Both the position numbers and the translations under genes were made by a program. A DNA stretch of 64,000 nt from Methylophaga sp. OBS1. Lineage in GTDB: Bacteria; Pseudomonadota; Gammaproteobacteria; Nitrosococcales; Methylophagaceae. Location of the stretch: the NCBI RefSeq assembly GCF_026319365.1, contig NZ_JAPDMS010000004.1:186001-250000 (forward strand), read 5' to 3'. Each line of letters opens with the position of its first letter. The stretch's first letter is position 1. Of this stretch, positions 61,416 to 64,000 are shown one piece after another. The notes under the pieces were generated by a model. The model saw nothing but the letters and a program-made list of their open reading frames with translations, had not been told where the DNA came from and ran no database searches.

Positions 61416-62046
61416 CCGCTTTCGCCACATCATCAAGTTTGATTTCTAACAGAGATTGTCTGGGCTCGCCCGGGGTCAACTGGGCCAGCGCTTGCTGGTA
61501 GGCAGCTTTCGCTGCAATCGTATCTCCCTGAGCCAGGTTGATATCCCCTTTCAGCTCGGCAAACAGTGAACTGAACGCCTGAGAGTCGGCTTCAGCAATC
61601 AGACTCAGTGCCTCATCAAGCTTATCCTGGCTGAATAAGACCCGTGCCAGCCGCAGTCTTGCCAGTTCGCGATGGCTCTGAAGTTTGGCTTCGTCTCGCA
61701 CCCAGCTTAGATAGTTCACTGCGGCATCAGCCTGCCCGTCGTTCAGTTTACTCTCAGCCATTTCCAATGCAGCGAACACGGCATAGACCGAGGAAGGGTA
61801 ATCCTGCATCAGCGTTTCAACTGTGCGCTCAGCATCTGCGGATTCAGCTTGAGACAATTGAACCGCAGTCTGTTGATAAATCACCGCAGCCTGCTGGGTT
61901 TGCACCTGCTGATAATTCATCCAGTAACGAAACCCGAAAATGCCTGCCAGGCCGAGGATAATGCCGGCAATGACTGAACGACCATTTTCTCGCCACCACT
62001 GCTTAATGGCTTCTGCTTTCTCTTCATCAGATGCATAGATGTCCAT
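61405..62046 (-). CDS. yfgM: YfgM-type membrane-anchored TPR protein
   Basis: A 213-residue protein with one inner-membrane helix (SVIAGIILGLAGIFGFRYW) near the N-terminus and a periplasmic domain of tetratricopeptide-like helices (YAVFAALEMAESKLNDGQAD, LARLRLARVLFSQDKLDEAL, AELKGDINLAQGDTIAAKAA). E. coli YfgM is a SecYEG-associated periplasmic chaperone. It lies directly upstream of bamB, overlapping it, and begins with KAEAIKQWWRENGRSV, typical of the family. It diverges from the ammonium transporter gene. Confidence 0.9.
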   Translation of the reverse strand: MDIYASDEEKAEAIKQWWRENGRSVIAGIILGLAGIFGFRYWMNYQQVQTQQAAVIYQQTAVQLSQAESADAERTVETLMQDYPSSVYAVFAALEMAESKLNDGQADAAVNYLSWVRDEAKLQSHRELARLRLARVLFSQDKLDEALSLIAEADSQAFSSLFAELKGDINLAQGDTIAAKAAYQQALAQLTPGEPRQSLLEIKLDDVAKADEA

Positions 62047-62147
62047 GCTTTCTCCTTGCGCTGTCTGTCCGCAGACGGTTTATTCAAAACCTGAGATTAT
62101 ACGTTTTTCTTGACAGCTTGTGGATCTTGTCTACTCGTGATCACCAA

Positions 62148-62164
62148 CGCACCCGCATGGTGCA
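62148..62164 (+). promoter_or_regulatory. NtrC-binding-like site upstream of the ammonium transporter
   Basis: CGCACCCGCATGGTGCA matches the NtrC palindrome TGCACC-N4-TGGTGCA at all but one position. It lies about 95 bases upstream of the sigma-54 box, the usual enhancer distance. A second, weaker half-site (CGCACC) follows at 62179-62184. Confidence 0.7.
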
Positions 62165-62258
62165 GATAACGCCATCAACGCACCACAAAAAAGCATTCAA
62201 GCGCACAACTTTCGCACACATACTTTTTAAGTCATTGATTTATATGTTATGTCTATTT

Positions 62259-62274
62259 TGGTGCAACTCTTGCT
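62259..62274 (+). promoter_or_regulatory. Sigma-54 (-24/-12) promoter of the ammonium transporter gene
   Basis: TGGTGCAACTCTTGCT has TGG and TTGC at exactly the spacing of the sigma-54 consensus TGGCACG-N4-TTGC. Transcription would begin about 12 bases later, near 62285, 28 bases before the GTG start. With the NtrC-like site upstream it indicates nitrogen-limitation control. Confidence 0.75.
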
Positions 62275-62312
62275 ATTTTGGTGCTCTACTCAAAATAAAA
62301 AAGGACAAGATT

Positions 62313-63497
62313 GTGCAAACCTCAGCTGACGTTTTATTTATATTACTGGGCGCCATCATGGTCTTAGCCATGCATGCCGGCTTCGCCTTCCTGGAAGTCG
62401 GTACGGTGCGAAAGAAAAATCAGGTCAATGCCCTAGTCAAGATTATTGTGGACTTTGCTGTTTCCAGCATGGCCTATTTCTTTATTGGTTACGGCATCGC
62501 CTACAGCCTTAACTTCTTTGATGCGGCACCGTCATTGACAGAGAACAATGGATACGCTCTGGTGAAGTTTTTCTTCCTGCTGACCTTTGCTGCAGCAATT
62601 CCTGCCATCGTTTCTGGTGGCATTGCTGAACGTGCGCGCTTTAACCCGCAACTGATCGCCACCTTTTTTATCGCCGGGTTTGTGTATCCGTTTTTCGAAG
62701 GCATTACCTGGAATGGCGCTTTCGGTATCCAGGACTGGCTTGCTAATCAATTTGGCGCCGGGTTTCATGATTTCGCCGGTTCAATAGTAGTACACGCTGT
62801 GGGTGGCTGGATCGCACTGGCAGCCGTGCTGCACCTGGGGCCTCGTAACGGGCGTTATGGTAAGGGCGGAGAGATGTATGCGCATCCACCGTCCAGTATT
62901 CCTTTCCTGGCACTGGGTGCGTGGATTCTGAGCGTTGGCTGGTTCGGTTTTAATGTGATGTCCGCTCAGGAAATTGACGGTATCAGCGGCCTGGTCGCCG
63001 TCAACTCATTGATGGCAATGGTTGGCGGTATTCTGGCGGCCTGCCTGATGGGTCGCAATGACCCGGGCTTTGTTCATAATGGCCCGCTGGCGGGTCTGGT
63101 CGCGATTTGTGCCGGCTCGGATATCATGCACCCACTTGGTGCGCTGACCACAGGCCTGGTTGCCGGCGCCCTGTTTGTCTGGACCTTCACCTTGACCCAG
63201 AACAAATGGAAAATTGACGATGTACTGGGCGTATGGCCATTACACGGTCTCTGTGGTGTCTGGGGTGGTATTGCGGCTGGTATTTTCGGCCAGATGGCAC
63301 TCGGTGGCATGGGCGGGGTCAGCTTCGCATCACAGTTGATAGGCACGGCACTGGGCGTGACAGTCGCCTTCGTAGGCGGCTTTGTTGTCTATGGTGTCCT
63401 GAAAAAACTGATGGGACTGAGACTGAGTCAGGAAGATGAATACCAGGGCGCCGATTTAAGTATTCACAAAATCAGCGCTTCACCCAGTAACGACTGA
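62313..63497 (+). CDS. amt: Ammonium transporter (Amt family)
   Basis: A 394-residue protein of Amt length with about 11 membrane helices. The pore twin-His pair is represented by IVVHAVGGWIALAAVLHLGP and WPLHGLCGVWGGIAAG; EGITWNGAFGIQDWLANQFG and GWFGFNVMS are also family marks. It moves ammonium through the inner membrane. The GTG at 62313 with AGGA upstream gives a protein that starts just before the first helix; the open frame extends 94 codons further upstream, but through the promoter region. No glnK gene is next to it, unlike the usual glnK-amtB order. Confidence 0.9.
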   Translation: MQTSADVLFILLGAIMVLAMHAGFAFLEVGTVRKKNQVNALVKIIVDFAVSSMAYFFIGYGIAYSLNFFDAAPSLTENNGYALVKFFFLLTFAAAIPAIVSGGIAERARFNPQLIATFFIAGFVYPFFEGITWNGAFGIQDWLANQFGAGFHDFAGSIVVHAVGGWIALAAVLHLGPRNGRYGKGGEMYAHPPSSIPFLALGAWILSVGWFGFNVMSAQEIDGISGLVAVNSLMAMVGGILAACLMGRNDPGFVHNGPLAGLVAICAGSDIMHPLGALTTGLVAGALFVWTFTLTQNKWKIDDVLGVWPLHGLCGVWGGIAAGIFGQMALGGMGGVSFASQLIGTALGVTVAFVGGFVVYGVLKKLMGLRLSQEDEYQGADLSIHKISASPSND

Positions 63498-63505
63498 CAG
63501 GACAA

Positions 63506-63538
63506 TATCCGGTGGCTGTGAAATACAGCTACCGGATA
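63506..63538. other. Hairpin between the convergent amt and lpxA genes
   Basis: TATCCGGT-GGCTGT and ACAGCT-ACCGGATA pair with small mismatches around GAAAT. The stop codon of lpxA (63529-63531) lies within the right arm. No T-run follows on either strand, so it probably stabilises 3' ends rather than terminating by itself. Confidence 0.55.
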
Positions 63539-64000
63539 ATGCCGCCTTCCTGTTTAGCCAGGAAGGAGAAAAGAATTTCCAGTTCACTGCTCTCCTGCTG
63601 GATCGAATGCAGTTTCTGTTCTGCTTCTTCCAGGCGAAGACCGGATCGATACAGGTACTTATAGGCCTGACGAATATTCCTGATCTGATTGTCAGTGAAC
63701 TGTCTGCGACGCAGGCCTTCAACATTAACCCCGACCGGTTTGGCCATATGGCCAGAGACCAGCACGTAGGGCGGAATATTGCGTGAAATCACGCTGCCCA
63801 TAGCGCTGAAACTGTGGGAGCCCAGGTAATTGAACTGACTGACCAGGGTAAAGCCCCCCAGGATCACGTAATCATCAATCAATACATGACCAGCCAGTGA
63901 GGCATTGTTGGCGAAAATATTGTCGTTACCGACGATGCAGTCGTGAGCAATATGGACATAGGCCATAATCCAGTTATTGCTACCAATTCGGGTTATCCCG
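63529..64000 (-). CDS. lpxA: UDP-N-acetylglucosamine O-acyltransferase (3' part, cut by window edge)
   Basis: About 157 C-terminal residues are visible; the frame is open to the window end (TRIGSNNWIMAYVHIAHDC upstream of an internal Met), so the gene starts outside. The hexapeptide left-handed helix is seen in HIAHDCIVGNDNIFANNASL and LAGHVLIDDYVILGG, and the catalytic His falls in AYVHIAHDC. FSAMGSVISRNIPPYVLVSG and GVNVEGLRRRQFT are distinctive of LpxA. It performs the first step of lipid A synthesis, which shows the cell makes lipopolysaccharide. Confidence 0.93.
   Translation of the reverse strand, partial: GITRIGSNNWIMAYVHIAHDCIVGNDNIFANNASLAGHVLIDDYVILGGFTLVSQFNYLGSHSFSAMGSVISRNIPPYVLVSGHMAKPVGVNVEGLRRRQFTDNQIRNIRQAYKYLYRSGLRLEEAEQKLHSIQQESSELEILFSFLAKQEGGIIR

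Noticed and set aside
62031..62312. Longer N-terminus of the ammonium transporter
   Set aside because: The extension runs through the NtrC-like site and the sigma-54 promoter and has no family similarity.

Overview
The window comes from the chromosome of a Gram-negative bacterium, most likely a gammaproteobacterium. Pointers are lpxA, bamB-der, fabA/fabB, the xseB-ispA-dxs cluster, the dapC-dapD-yffB-dapE cluster and TolC/TonB outer-membrane proteins. I do not name a genus. Most of the window is ordinary core genome with about 75 tightly packed genes. It is interrupted by one small accessory island and by several arrays of dispersed palindromic repeats.

Layout. 0-4 kb: end of a DUF58 gene, a TgpA-like transglutaminase, tcdA, and an HEXXH-type protein. 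4-5.5 kb: a 150-bp tandem repeat array, a solitary GIY-YIG gene and further repeats. 5.5-11.2 kb: a YbaK-like deacylase, a His-rich exported protein, a large MscS channel, a YjdF-like membrane protein and an MFS transporter. 11.2-13.8 kb: an accessory island with a second GIY-YIG gene, a two-gene CBASS anti-phage operon (Cap15-type 2TM/beta-barrel effector plus CD-NTase) and a DUF6998-like gene remnant. 13.9-19.4 kb: small exported proteins, an orphan ParC-like ParA ATPase and a lipoprotein. 19.4-23.9 kb: a cold-shock gene, a GNAT/carbon-nitrogen hydrolase fusion, MAPEG and eIF2B-like genes, enclosed by two oppositely oriented arrays of the same repeat. 23.9-26.3 kb: the arsenic operon arsR-arsI-arsC-acr3 with ATGTC/GACAT operators. 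26.4-30.9 kb: SDR, NYN-LOTUS, fpr, GNAT, LprI-like and ribF. 31-38 kb: xseB-ispA-dxs, queD-folE2, an aspartic protease, mobAB fusion and moeA. 38-44.7 kb: ttcA, a MITE-like element, VOC, EamA, and dapC-dapD-yffB-dapE with a large hairpin element after dapD. 44.7-47.7 kb: a ZnuD-like zinc TonB receptor and small neighbours. 47.7-52.6 kb: ydfG, purU, a MazG-like gene, ybfF, a 58-aa gene, fabB and fabA. 52.7-58.8 kb: a LapBCE-like type I secretion system with a LuxR-type regulator lacking the phospho-acceptor. 58.8-64 kb: der, bamB, yfgM, an ammonium transporter with an NtrC-like site and a sigma-54 promoter, and the 3' part of lpxA.

The system most worth attention is the CBASS operon at 11976-13605. 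It is the minimal (type I) form: a nucleotidyltransferase with an intact GS-DxD-D active site coupled to a membrane effector, with no Cap2/Cap3 or HORMA/TRIP13 genes. It sits next to a GIY-YIG gene and a decayed DUF6998-like gene. The other structural theme is the repeat families CTGGATTGC...GCAATGACG and CTGGATCGC...GCGATGACG. They differ by compensatory changes that keep the stem paired, so the hairpin itself seems to be conserved.
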